The position numbers and the translations under genes were made by a program. The notes beneath the pieces were generated by a model. It did not search any database. It was not told the DNA's origin and worked only from the letters and a program-made list of their open reading frames with translations. Positions 46,301-58,600 of a stretch of 64,000 bases of DNA are shown in pieces. This DNA is from Euryodendron excelsum (lineage: Eukaryota; Streptophyta; Magnoliopsida; Ericales; Pentaphylacaceae): assembly GCA_033060915.1 (NCBI GenBank), contig CM065394.1:22249001-22313000 (forward strand). Direction: 5' to 3'. How positions within the stretch are numbered: position 1 is the stretch's first letter; each line of letters begins with the position of its first letter.

Positions 46301-49146
46301 TAGTTGGGTCCCACTAACAATAGTTAGATTCCACTAATAATGAGTAGATCCTAACTGAAACACATCAAATGAAAAGTGAGGGGCAACCGTGACTGTTCTT
46401 AACATTTCTCTTTTTGACTGTTTTTAGTATTTCTCTCAAAAAATTTCAACCACCAAGCTTAGAGATTAAATGGTAGATTTGCAAACTCTCTCTTGCTTAC
46501 TCCAACTGTTCTACTTAGCTACTAGAGTGTGTCTTTGCTGCTCTCTCTCTCTCTCTTCAAATTAATGCACAGACTAAAAAAAGACATGATGATGGGTACG
46601 TACCCCAGTTACAGAAACGAAATGAACCCTGAATTCTTTTTGGTTGAGGCCATGACCCCTGAATTCTTTTGTGCTTATTGATTCAATTTCTCCCTATATC
46701 TATGTTCTTTCTCAGTAGTATAGCACCACCAACAATGCAAAAGTTGGAACCAATAGTCACAGACTAGGCTCTTCAAATCAGATCAAGCTAAAGTTGAATT
46801 CGTTGCTACTGAGGCCCTAAAGACAGTTTTTCTCTCTCCGGTGTTTAAAAGAAAAGAACTAAAAAAAAAAATAAAGAAACAAAGAAACCCTAGATGTTAA
46901 GCAAAATCTAAAAACAGTTCAATTTAAAGCAAATCCAAAATCAAACGTAAATTAATTGAAAGATTATGATCCCAGATATCCATGAGCATAAATCTAAATA
47001 GGAAAAGTTTTACAAAAACGGAGAAGAGAATGGAATGGGAGGGGAGGGGAGGGGAGGGGAGGGGGATGAGAAAAGTTAGCAGAAGGAAAAAAAAAGGCAA
47101 ACTAAATTAATATTAGTCAAAACAAGTTAGGATGCTCTCTATTTCATGGTTAGAATAAATTGAAGATCTTCATTTCATTGTTTGAGGAGCTAACACGTCA
47201 TCTAAAATCAAAATAAATAGATTAAATGAGTTGATTTTAAATTTATTACCATCAAGTGGTTGATTTAGTAGGTAATAACTTAGATTTTCACGCTTAATGC
47301 TTAGGTTCTAGTCTTCATAATCATTTAGTGGGGCTAAATATACTCCTTAGTGCTTAGAGCATGCGGTGGGATCTAAGGTTCAGCCTTGACGTTAGTGCAA
47401 TGAGGTCTCCTACAGATGACTTTGTGATGTTGAAGAACAATACTCTTAACAGATTGTGAAGTAGCCTATATACATATTCATCTCTAGTATCAAAAAGAAA
47501 AAAACACTTCAAATTTATTTGAAAATAAAAAAATTTATAATTATATAAAAGAAAATAAATGTTAATATAAAACGACATAATTTTTGGTAAGACTTCTCAT
47601 TAGTAAGACAGTGACGGATCTAGGGTTTTGATTGGGTGGCCAAGGTAAAATAAAATTTGTTGAAAGGAGGGTTAAGAATAAATTTCTTGAGTTTTGGTGG
47701 TCAAGAAACCATATTTTATTCTAAATATAAAAAAAGCTAGTGTAACGAAGAAAATTTTAAAAACTTTAGAGGCCGTGGTTTTGACCCTCCCTCATGCATG
47801 TGGGTCCATCAGTAAAAATTTATCCAACTTGAAACTTTATGCTTGCATATGAACTAATCGAACTCTTGACCATCCCTTTGTTCCTATGATAACTCTCCTT
47901 TTACATATGCTGGCCCACAGCTGAATATTTGCCTTTTGAACTAATTGGAGATAGTTTAGTTGGCCAAAATTTTTAATTTTTATTAAAAAAAGTTAGAAGT
48001 TGAAACCCTTTTTTTCAAATTTTTTTTCTTGACTTCGATCCTTCTTATAATTACTTTCAAGAGACCCAAAAAAAAAAAAAAAATACTTGCATTTTGAGCA
48101 TGCACCAATAGGATATTTACTTCACACACTCACTGCAAATTTCACTTTAGATGATTTTGGACTCTTTCCAAGGAAGAACACCACAAAAATGAGCTCGAAG
48201 CAGACCAGAAGATGATACGCTGTCTTATGTTTATGTACTTTAAAAAGTCTATCACTTTGACCTAAAAATTTAAATCGGAATATAAAATCTCAATAATATA
48301 TATCAAGATAACACCATTCTTGAATAGGTAATCAGACAAAAAAAGTGTACAAATAAATAAACACCTGCATACTGACGAGACTCAAAACTGAAAGCTTTTT
48401 AAAATCAGAACTCTTAATATTTATGTTAAGTCACCGCTTAATTTAAAAATTTAAACTAAGTAAATAAAAGCCCATAAAGCTAACACTGTACAATAATATG
48501 TTATAGATATGATTGAACACGTGATATCTTTTTATGGGCTTTGTCACTCTTTTTGTCTAAATAGATAAATAACCTCTTAAATATACGCTCCCGCATGTAT
48601 TCACATAAAGCCGACCAAAAAAACACTGCTCACTACGAAAAGACAAAAAATAATTAAGTATCTGGCCGTTAAAAGATCCAATCTAAGACAACAGATGTAG
48701 GAGAAAGAAAGGAATGATACCATTATTAAGCTAATGGATATAACAAGCATTCTGGGTTTTATTCACCAGCAAAGAAAGCAGAGAAAGACCCACATAGTCA
48801 AACAAAGAACAAGAAATAGCTACTTTGATTTCAATTAGACCACCGAAGGAAACAAAAAAAAAAAAAAAAAGGAAGAAAAGATTATAATTCAGAGACGATA
48901 GAGAAGAAGAAGATGTAATAAGAAGATAGAAATGGGAGAAGAAGATGGATCGGAATCTCACCAGGAATCGGTGGAGTACTCGAAGAGCTTCCCTTTGGTG
49001 GAGAAGATCATGAGCGCGACCTCGGCGTCGCAAAGGATTGAGATCTCGTGAGCTTTCTTCAGCAAACCAGAACGACGTTTGGAGAAGGTGACCTGGCGAT
49101 TGATCTTGTTCTCGATCCTCTTCAACTGGACTCTACCCCTCCCCAT
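43337..49146 (-). CDS. FUL: AP1/FUL-clade (euFUL/AGL8-like) MADS-box transcription factor, complete
   Basis: Eight exons read 49146-48962, 44629-44551, 44429-44365, 44282-44183, 44096-44055, 43836-43795, 43671-43553 and 43445-43337, total 246 aa. All have GT-AG junctions and matching phases. The MADS domain (residues 1-60) starts [20 protein letters not shown]. '[19 protein letters not shown]' at the start of the I region is diagnostic of the AP1/FUL clade. The K domain spans about residues 89-171. The C terminus ends [11 protein letters not shown], the FUL (paleoAP1) motif, and lacks the farnesylated CFAA-type end of euAP1. Such proteins bind CArG boxes as MADS dimers or tetramers and control meristem identity, flowering and fruit development. 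Intron 1 is 4.3 kb, common for this clade and often regulatory. A SEP-like gene lies upstream on the same strand. Confidence 0.93.
45707..45832. repeat. Tandem duplication of about 63 bp in FUL intron 1
   Basis: Two adjacent copies share 'gactcttgacgtt(a/g)tgttt' and 'agagtttgaattt'-like ends and differ at several positions. Confidence 0.75.
46260..46394. mobile_element. Foldback MITE in FUL intron 1
   Basis: The left arm has 'tgtccctcactttcacttga' and the right arm, reverse-complemented, has 'tgcccctcacttttcatttg'. The arms run about 30 bp each around a short centre with 'ttagttgggtcccactaac'. No ORF. Confidence 0.6.
47037..47065 (+). repeat. (GGGGA)n tract in FUL intron 1
   Basis: Five or six GGGG runs separated by single A residues. 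The plus strand, which is the template strand of the gene, fits a G-quadruplex pattern. Confidence 0.85.
47610..47820. mobile_element. Decayed dispersed element in FUL intron 1
   Basis: It starts 'gtgacggatctaggg' and contains alternating 'gggttaag' and 'aaaatttt' phrases, ending near 'gaccctccctcatgcatgtg'. It resembles 57500-57680, which begins 'gtcgcggatctaaaatttt'. No ORF. Confidence 0.45.
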
Positions 49147-49420
49147 CTTCTCCTTCTTTCTCTCTCTTTTCCTCCTCTTTCTTGATATCCAAACACCACG
49201 GAGACTTCAGCAACCCAAGTCACGAGAATAAAAGGAGAGAGAGCGAGAGACTAAGAGAAAGGTGCTGATGGTGAGGGTGTTTTTTTCTCTCTTTCTCTAT
49301 CTGGGTAATCTTTCTTGCTAAGAATATGGTAAGAGGAGGCTATTGCGCATTGTAGTTTGTAGGAAGCAAAGTGGGTAATGTGAGTTGAGAGAGAGAGAGA
49401 GAGAGAGAGGAATATAGGCA
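49147..49420 (-). promoter_or_regulatory. Probable 5' UTR and proximal promoter of the FUL-like gene
   Basis: Immediately upstream of the ATG the sense strand is rich in GA/CT, with a (GA)n run at about 49387-49409. A TATA box could not be placed with confidence. Confidence 0.4.
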
Positions 49421-50235
49421 CTATGCACGTACGTAGTGTGTTTGTGTGCGTGAATATCTAGGAAGGTTGGATTGGAAACCGCTGTTGAGGTACAGATGTG
49501 GGGCTAGAGCAGTATTGGGAAACCGGGGGTGGTTTCCAGAAAAATGTTGTCGAATTCCGATTGGAAGAGGTCACTGTTTAGTGTTTTTTGTCGAGTGCCG
49601 AGGCTACATTTCATGGCCATTCTGTGTCCAGAGTGGGGATCCCGACCCTCACTCTTTGTGTGGTTAAGGTTGTCTTAAAAACTAGTAATACTAAGTAGTA
49701 ATGTAACGACAAATCAACGGGATTGGTCCTGTTTGCGAAGATTCTTGGTCTTTTTTTTTTTTTTTTTTAAAAGATCAAGACTTTAACTATTGTAAATAGT
49801 AAGAGTTAGATTGTAAAAAATTTATTTCGTAAATATTTTAAAAAAACATAATGACTTAAATAATAATTAAAAAAAAGGCGTGCTATTTATAGCCACGTCT
49901 ATTGGACAATGCCAGCTAATGGGTAGCAATGAAAGTAATAAAAAAAAAAGTAGTGGTAATTCTAATTCCAAATTACTAAAATAGAAAGTGTAAGTGAAAA
50001 TGAAAAATAAAAACTGTAACTGTGTCAAAAAAATATTTGAAAACGAAAAATGAAAAAACGATTAAGAATTAATTAAAAAATTTAGTAACACCTTTTTGCA
50101 AAATTTAGTGAAAACTATTAAAAAATATAGTGAAAATTTATATGAATAATTTGATAAATATGTAGTTGAAATTTAATGAAAAAAATATAAAAAAAATACT
50201 TCAAGTTTATACAAAGTTTTTTACCATTTGTTTCT

Positions 50236-50350
50236 TAATTTTTCAAGAGTTTTCGTTAAGTATTCTAAACGTTTTCTAAGCATTTGCAAAATGTTTTCTC
50301 TAAAATTTTAAAATACCCATACTGAAAGCGTGAAAACACGCGTTTCCCTT
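50236..50350 (-). repeat. Partial copy of the 60624-61099 repeat, inverted
   Basis: The text 'tttttcaagagtttt(c)gtta', 'attttctaag'-like phrases and 'acgcgtttcc' match the reverse complement of about 60670-60810. Confidence 0.5.
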
Positions 50351-50562
50351 CCATATGAGTTTCTCGTTTTAATCCTCTCAAAAATAATAAAACATAACAA
50401 TAAATTAAAAACCTTGAAAAGAAAAAATTTATTAAATAAGCTGATAAATAAGTTGATTCCAATAATTCTAGATGGTAAAAGGTTATATTTTTGTTCAGAT
50501 TACATTTAAAACTACAAGAACATAAGACCTCTACTAATTACACTTGTCAAGATCAAATGCCT

Positions 50563-50766
50563 AAGGGCCCGTTTGGTTGGTTTTTTTAAAGTTTTTTTAG
50601 TTTGACTTTTTTTACTTATAAATAAAAAAGTCAAGATTTTGAAACTTTTTTACGTTTTTTTTTATCTTATCTAGTTAAAAGCAGAAAAAAAAAAAACTAA
50701 AAAAATCTAACTTTTTTTGCTTATAATTAAATTTTTTTTTAAAAAAAACTATATCAAATAAACCCT
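50563..50766. mobile_element. hAT-like MITE, copy 2
   Basis: The left end is AGGGCCCGTTTGGT and the right end is the imperfect inverse 'atcaaataaaccct'. The interior, with opposed 'cttataa' and 'aaaaaagt' phrases, matches the copy at 20784-20983. Length 204 bp. Confidence 0.65.
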
Positions 50767-53700
50767 AAATAGTTGAGTTAACAGGTTTTAAATAGACCAC
50801 AAGCTCATTTTTTTTGGAGTGATTTTATTTCATTTGAATTGTATGACAATTTAATTGGCATGATTGTTCATGTTTTTTAGGAACCAAATGAGCTGTGTAG
50901 AAACCTAAAGAAGGGTTGCTCATTGAGTTTCTCTCAATCCGTACCATTGGGCAGCCTTATTCCTTTGCTAGTAGTTTCGCCAAGAAAAAGACAAGCTAGT
51001 TATGAATCATGCTTTGAGTTAGGGATGTAAATTTGATCCTAAGTCCACCGCTTAACTGAGGTAGTTGGGCCCAAGTTTGAAGAAGACTGTGCCCCACATA
51101 TAGAAGCCTGGCCTCGTCCGAATCTCGATGGACACTCAAATGCCCGGCCAAAAAGCTCAAAGAAGCCTTTGTAGATGGAGTTAAATATAACATTTTTTGT
51201 TTTTTACAGATAAATTTAAATTATAGATGGGTCATGTGTTTACTTTTAAACTATAAATGAGTTATTTAATTTGAACTCAAATCATAAAATGATAAAGTGT
51301 AATTGCCCAAAAGTTCTACATAAGATTGGTACCATTTGGTAGAGAAGAAGGGTTAGCAAATAGAAGAAGGAAGTAAAAGCATATTTGGAAAATGTGTTGT
51401 CCTGTCAATTTGTTTTCCTCAAATCGTTTTACTTTGCTGTGCTCGGGCCTGAGCTTGATTGAGAGAGTTTCACGTGTGCCTGTGGCCCCAGCCAGCCCCC
51501 CGCTGCAATGTTTGCATTAGAAAATGTTAGGTGTTGTGTTGCTTTCTCTCCCTAAAACATTTGAGTAGCTGATAAATGCTGAATCCATGATTGCCCAAAT
51601 CTGGTATGAACTATAGACTAAACAACGTTGTCCAAACATGGTATAGGAACCTGTCTCCGCTCCTTGGGTTGTAAATCAATGACAACAATTTCACACCCTC
51701 TGGTCTTATAAGTTTTTTTTGCTTTTTGTTTTTTGTTTTAATCTGTGGGGAAGCAGGGAGATTTTTTGTTACCAAATGCAGTGGTTTTAAAATTAATTTT
51801 TTTATTTAGCAATCAATGGTATTTAAATTAATTTGCACGTATCTCGAGTAATTTTCTCAAGTATTTTCAATTTATTTACCAAACATGTTTACTAGTTATC
51901 TGAACTCATGCAGTGATTGAAAATACAATTTTTTTTTGAAAAGTTTGAAAACACAACTTTAAAACCAAATATTCAAGACTTCATATTCAAACTGCTAATT
52001 TGAAAATACGATTTTTAATAAGTAATATGAGTGTGGTAAATAAGTCAAAAACTAAATGAATTTAAAAAAAGAGTTTTAAAATCACTCAGGAGATTAGTTT
52101 TTGGAGGAATATAACTTTAGTTTTTGGGGCAAATCACTTGCTCAACTATTTTTTTTTTTGATGTGATAGTGACAATTTTGAAATCATGAGTTAAGAGGCG
52201 TAATTACTACAACACCTCCTGAACCATGAATGAGTATAACTTAACCTTCCTCTAAACTCTAAAACATGACATATTGACTCCATAGACTATTTTTTTGAAT
52301 AGATTAACACTTACTAGCAGTATATTAACAATATATTAGAAGAATAGATTAAAAATTATTATTTAATTTATACATATTCATAAAAGTATAATTTTATACC
52401 TAAATCGATTTCGCCTTTTGGTAATAGTTGTGTAATTATTGAAATGTCCTTTAAATTGCTCCTATATTTATGTGTCATTCCAATAGACAATTATTACGGT
52501 AAAAAAATGTCAATTATTACAGTAAGAAAAATTTTCATCTATTTTCTTAATGCATTGAGTTTAGGTGGTGGTGTTTTAATTACCCCGAGTTAAAATGATA
52601 GATGTTTTGATTTGAAATAAAAGAACTACGAACTATCATATTATTCTGTATGAAAATTTTTAAACAAAATTTTTGTTTATATAGCATTATTGATGTAATT
52701 TTATACCTAGTTCGCTGCAATAAAGAAGAAAAATCTATGCTAGCAACGTTTTGACTTACCATTTCTTCAAGCTTTGTCATTGAGTTATTATTATTTTTCT
52801 TTTCTATTTTAACACAGAATATCCACTGCTACAATGAAAAATTAAAAGAAGCAATTGCAAGATTTTCCGGATTAATTGCAAGTTGCAAAGCAAAATGAGT
52901 GTGGTTTGGCTAAACATCCCTTCTCAACTTTAGGAGCACGTTTGATTTACATGATGGGTTTATTACGGTGGATCTTGTTCTTTTGTCCATATCCACCCAT
53001 CACGGAACGAGAGTCAAGTACTATTTTCCATTTCATAGCACTCTCAATTCCCATCACATTGGAAAACTTGAGGTCAATTACATTTGAAATGGAAGGAATT
53101 TGCATTACTCATTCAAAGAGTATTGTAGCTTTTAATTTAAATTAGTGTAGTGTAGACATATTTCAGAAATGGATTTGTGATCTTTAAATTGGTGAATTTT
53201 AAATATCTTTGTCCGTAGAGTTGTTTGAAATCTTTACATGAATTATTTAACTATATGTTGATCTTAACAAAACACGTTTCTCTTATCTCTATTCAATTAT
53301 CCAGTTTAGATTAATCAAATTGACCCCAAATATGTTCATTTTGAATCCACTCATACATAATTTTCCGAGAGTTTAGATATATTTGTGAGGACAATTTCCA
53401 TATTTAGGGAAGTAAGTCGAATCGTCAACAAAGTAACATAGATGAGGCACGATCTAAATTGAAAAAAAGTGGCATCAAGATTTGTGGAAAGGGACAAATT
53501 TTTTGCATGACAGTCAAACTTTGTGAGTTATCACGACTGCTATAATGCAAGACCAACAAAGACCAGTTCACTTCAAATTGCTTCTGACATCAAAGTGATA
53601 GTCGCACGTGGAAATCACATGTATCAGCTTCTGTCGAGGGAAATGCACGCAACCCATCTAGAATGATGTGTGTGTTATAACATCACATGACCTCATTCGC

Positions 53701-55666
53701 AAATATTCAAGCGTTATGGATGATCTCATTCGCGATGATTTAAGAATAGTCTCAGCCGACTTAATCCATTCTTGTGGAATGCAAATTCGACTTACCGCCT
53801 TGATTTTAAATCATTACAAATATGAGGTCACTTGATAGTTTGAAGTACAATAAAAAATAGAGAGAAACTAGAAAGGAAGAAATAATGTGTGAACTTTTTT
53901 TTGTCATGATTGTGTTTTGTAGGTTATATATTTCACCTACCAAAAAGACTACATTTCTATTAATCTTCACTCATTATTAAAAATTGTTCCCAATGGGGGA
54001 ACAATTGGGCCATGCAGGCTTAGTTAATGTGGAAAATCTTCACTACGTGCTAATTATAGATAAATGAGAGAAACTTTAGGAACAAGATCAATTAATAATG
54101 ATATCAATTTGATCATCTTTTAGGTCAGATTTGACAGGATTTCTTTGCTTTCACGAGGAATTGATTATGTTTTAAAGTTGATTTTGTTGCATAATTTGTA
54201 GCTATTAGGGTTTTCTTAATGAGGAAAGTAGGGTTAGTTTGGTTTCCAAAAGGGTAAGATGAATAGTTCTCTCTTACTCTCTTGTGTTTGCATGTCATTT
54301 TAATAATGATGCTTGAAACTTTTTATTTTATTTATTTTTTATAATTCTTTTGCCTAGTGTGCTATAACTATCTCAAACTTCTTAATTTCGAGGCCAGATG
54401 ACACTTCTTTTTTCTCTCTCTCTCTCTCTCTCTCTCTCGTGTTCATAAACACAAATGTATGACCAAAAAATACCATGTGGTGTACACATTTAGAGGGCTA
54501 TTTCCTTCTCTCTCTATTTTAAATAAATAAAATACCATGTGGTGTACGCATTTTTTTTTTCTAAAATTTCTGTGATTTTAATTTTCTGGGGTCCACCAAA
54601 ACAAGAGGAGTGACTTGTGGTTGATGGAATATTTTCAAAATAGAATAGTAATTTTGGGGAGCACCCTTTAGGTTGCCGACGGATAATAGCCTTGAAAATT
54701 GCTTTTGCCAGAACTTTGGGGTTAGGACTCCCATGATAATGGGCTGGACTGGTTAAGGTCAAGGCCAACCTAACGTATGATGTTCTCTGTAATTCATCTC
54801 CTCTTCCTACAATTTTAACAATGGGCTACCAAGATTATAGGGGTACTGACCCAACAATTTAGCGGGGTGGTAGCAAGATTATAGGAACCGAACTTCAACA
54901 ACAATGCTGAACAAAGGAAATTTTGATATTTACCCACCTACTGCAGACAAACGTTTTCAATATAAATTTTGCTCATTCGCTGTTTCTGTAGAGAATTTAT
55001 CCATGAATGTTTTCGGATCATTATGAAGCATTTTTTTTAAAGAAAAATTTACAAAAAAAATCGATGCCTATGGGACAATAAGATTAGTTCCATTAATTCA
55101 TTGTTGCTGCTTACTAACCAATTAATCTTTTCACATTGCACAAATCTAACTCATTTCCTTATTTTTTTTTTGCTATTTCGAAAATATCCCCACTCGCAAA
55201 CTAAGAAATAGATCCTAGAAGCTAAAAACAGATATCCCAAGCAATTGTAATAATTGATCGAGTTCACTGATATTTATCATACTGTCAACACAAAACGTTA
55301 AAGATCTATGTATGTTTTGCATTACAAACCAAAATTAGGGGGAAAAAGACTTTACCTTACAAAACAAAAAAATCACCTTCAAACGCTAACTAAAAGCTAG
55401 CAACATTCTTACACCATCCAAAATATTACAAGTTCATAAAATTACAAGCCATGCATGTTTCTTAAAATTATACAGTCGCTGTCATCCTTAATAATGACTT
55501 ATAGAATTCACTTAAATTTATTTTCTTGACAAGTGACTTGTAGAATTTACTTATTTTATTCAACATTAATCACAAGTATGCTCAATACAGATCATCACCA
55601 CCAGAGAGGAGGCGGGGGTGGTGGGAAATCTCATAGATAATCCCCAGAGGAAATTTTGATCTTTGA

Positions 55667-58600
55667 TTAGAGCATCCACCCTGGAATGAATCCATTGACA
55701 TTTCGGGCAGGGGCTGCAGCATTTATCTCATCTGTACCCAGAGGGTTGTATCTGAAACCAAAGAAAGTGTATAACTTACTGAAGTCAGGGAATTGGAGTT
55801 AAATGTAATCCCTGGAATTTTAGTCGGGTGAAAACCTGGAAAAGTACCCGATTTGCAGCTCGGAATTGAGCCTCAAAGGCTGGAAAAATCCCTCGGACTG
55901 GGAAGGAATGAAGTTATTATAAGGAATGGTTTGTCCTCCAGCCTCCCATGATACTCGAAGAGGAAATTCAATAGCACTTTCTTCCAACTGATTACAAACA
56001 GAAATTCAAATGCTCTGATAAATGACTAAGCAGTAGATCGTAGAACAGTAGAAGTTCTTCAAGTGAGGTGCAGATAGCTAGGTGAAAAGCAAACATAGTA
56101 GAAAAGTCATCAAATGACTTAACAAATTCATGACAACACTGGCACGAAATTATAGAGGTTTTTAAAGAAAGATATCATATAACAAAATATGATAGGAATG
56201 GCTATCAAAAAACTCAGTAGTACCTAACTATTAAATTTTTTCCTAATATATGGAATGGTCCATAACCCAGACTATTGTGACAAAATTCCGGGGTTTTGTA
56301 ATGCCTGCTAGACTTAGCCCATCAGAGAATCATCGTTTAGCTGGTTGAGTTGAACTTGCAGCTTGCAACAACATAATTCTTTTTTTTTTTTTTTTTTTGG
56401 TATTACGGTTAAGGAGATTTGAGCTAACTTACATACACTTTAACTAATCCTCTCTCTGGCCGGTCAAAGGCAGACCATCTATGTTGGAACTAGGGTGCTC
56501 ATGAGGAATAAATTCCTCGTGACTTGATCCTAGAAGTTGAACCAGGGTTGACCAATGTGGGTAGCAGTAGTAGAACCAGAAATTTTGTGAAAGGGGAACC
56601 AAAGTTGAAAAAAAAGTTAGTGGTACCATTGTACCATTTACCAACTATGCCACTTAGATTTAAATTCTGTAGTATGAGACCCATAAGATATATAGATAAT
56701 AAAATGATTATGAGAGTGGTATCCAGAAATATAGGCCCTACTTTTTCACTAATTTTTTTTTCTTCTAGACTACAAGGATGAGGCAAAATTATTTAAATTT
56801 GGGAGGTCAAAGGTAAATAAATTAATTAGGTTTTAGAGGGGTAGTACAACTATTTTATTATAAATACTTAAAAGTATATAGAATATAAGAAAAATTTTCA
56901 AAACTTTAGGGGACCAATACACTTAATTTATTACAAATACCCAAAAAAAAAAAAATATAAGGTAATTTTTTAAAATTTAGAGGGGCCTTAGCCCTGCCCA
57001 CCCCTTTTGTGCGTCACACCCACTTGATTAACTAGGACAAATCCCTCAGATTTGCAACAACATAATTGAATGGAGGAAACATAACACATCATCCAAGAAT
57101 TGTATATTAGTGAGGATTCCTAAAAGCCCCGCAACCAAACAATACTGACGGACTTCCAGCAGTTTAGGTTGCACTGTCCAGGCAAAACCCCCCATCCAAA
57201 CATCAATTTTTACAAATCTAAAATCAGAATTCAACATGGTGGTTCTATGGGAATGTTTTTACCTCCCTGCTCAGTGCTTTGTTAGATTCAGCTTGCATTT
57301 GTTCCTGCAATGACAAGACAGTGAATGTTAAAACTCATTCACAACTAACAAAGCTGATATATATATACACGTGTATGAAAACTAGAACTCGAGATACATA
57401 CCCTCTTTTGAAGGTCAGCAAGCTGATCAAGCATAAATTGAGTCTGAAACCAAAGAACAAACCAATGGTCAAAGTAAACAATCAAAGCGTAATCGTCAAA
57501 CCCAGTCGCGGATCTAAAATTTTACGTGAGGGTTAAGGTAAAAAAATTTTGTTTAAAAGAGAGTAAGGTAAAATTTTTTAAATTTTGAGAGGGCTATTAC
57601 ACTATATTTGTTTCTAAACTGTTAATTTATATAGAATATCAAAATAAGACATCAACTAAGTTAATTTATACAGAATACACAAAAGTCAAAAAAAAAAAAA
57701 AAAGAAATTAAAGGGAACACTGTCTATATTATTGCCAAAAAAACTGATTTGGGGCAAAATCTTTATATATGAACATATAGAGAGAAAAAAACTCCAAACC
57801 ATAATTGAGTATAATCAAAATTAAGATTTAAAAAATACAAAAAAATGACCAAAATTGACAAATTAGATAAGCCTAAATTTAGATTTTAATATCCTAAAGA
57901 AACATTCTAAAACTAAGACAAAAATAGAACCTTCTGGACCAAGATATGATGGTAATAAAAGTTTCTTAAGAGGACAAAAACGTAAAACAGTAGCCCTAAA
58001 CAACAGAATTCGGGCAAAATATTCTGTAGTAGACAATAGATCTTGATTTTCAACACGTTTATGAGATTCACACTAGGACTTTTCACTTTGCACCATTTTC
58101 TCTTCTTTATTTTAACATTTTCATCCAATATTCACCATTGAGAAACCTTCATGACCAGGCGCACTGTAAAATTTTCTGTCAAAGCTCAACAGTGAATCAA
58201 ATCCTAACTAGTACGTTGGTCATGTTGGGCTCAAGTCTGGTCACATTGAACCCAGCTTTCCTATCTACCAGGAGTTGAATGAGGAACAGTTCCCTTAAAT
58301 CAGGTGAGGCCCGCAGTTTGAGAGGTTTGATGAACATAATTTACAATCCTAAAATGTTGTTAAGCCATGGCTACTGAACACTCACCTTTGAGATGGAAGG
58401 CTGGACATAAAGGCAGAATCATGCTTATATTTATGGTCATCTAGTTGGTCAAGAGGGCAACGGCTCTCTTGCCCAAGTGTAACAAGAACATTTCCTCTTT
58501 AGGGTGGTGGTCATTTTCTTTTGGCATAGGGACAATGCATGCACATGCATATTTCTAGCCATTTAGACATTGACAAAATATTAACAAATGAAAACAAGAA

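Larger units (their letters stand above)
49420..55666. other. Intergenic spacer between FUL-like and SEP-like genes
   Basis: No credible coding sequence in 6.2 kb. It contains a repeat related to 60624-61099 (50236-50350), a hAT-like MITE (50563-50766), a CT microsatellite (about 54411-54438) and a 24-bp direct repeat (54468-54491 and about 54530-54553). By position it should hold the FUL-like promoter and the SEP-like 3' flank. Confidence 0.55.

Noticed and set aside
52876..53145. Open frame of 89 codons in the FUL-SEP spacer
   Set aside because: AT-rich, no motif, no splice context or similarity seen. Expected by chance at this length.
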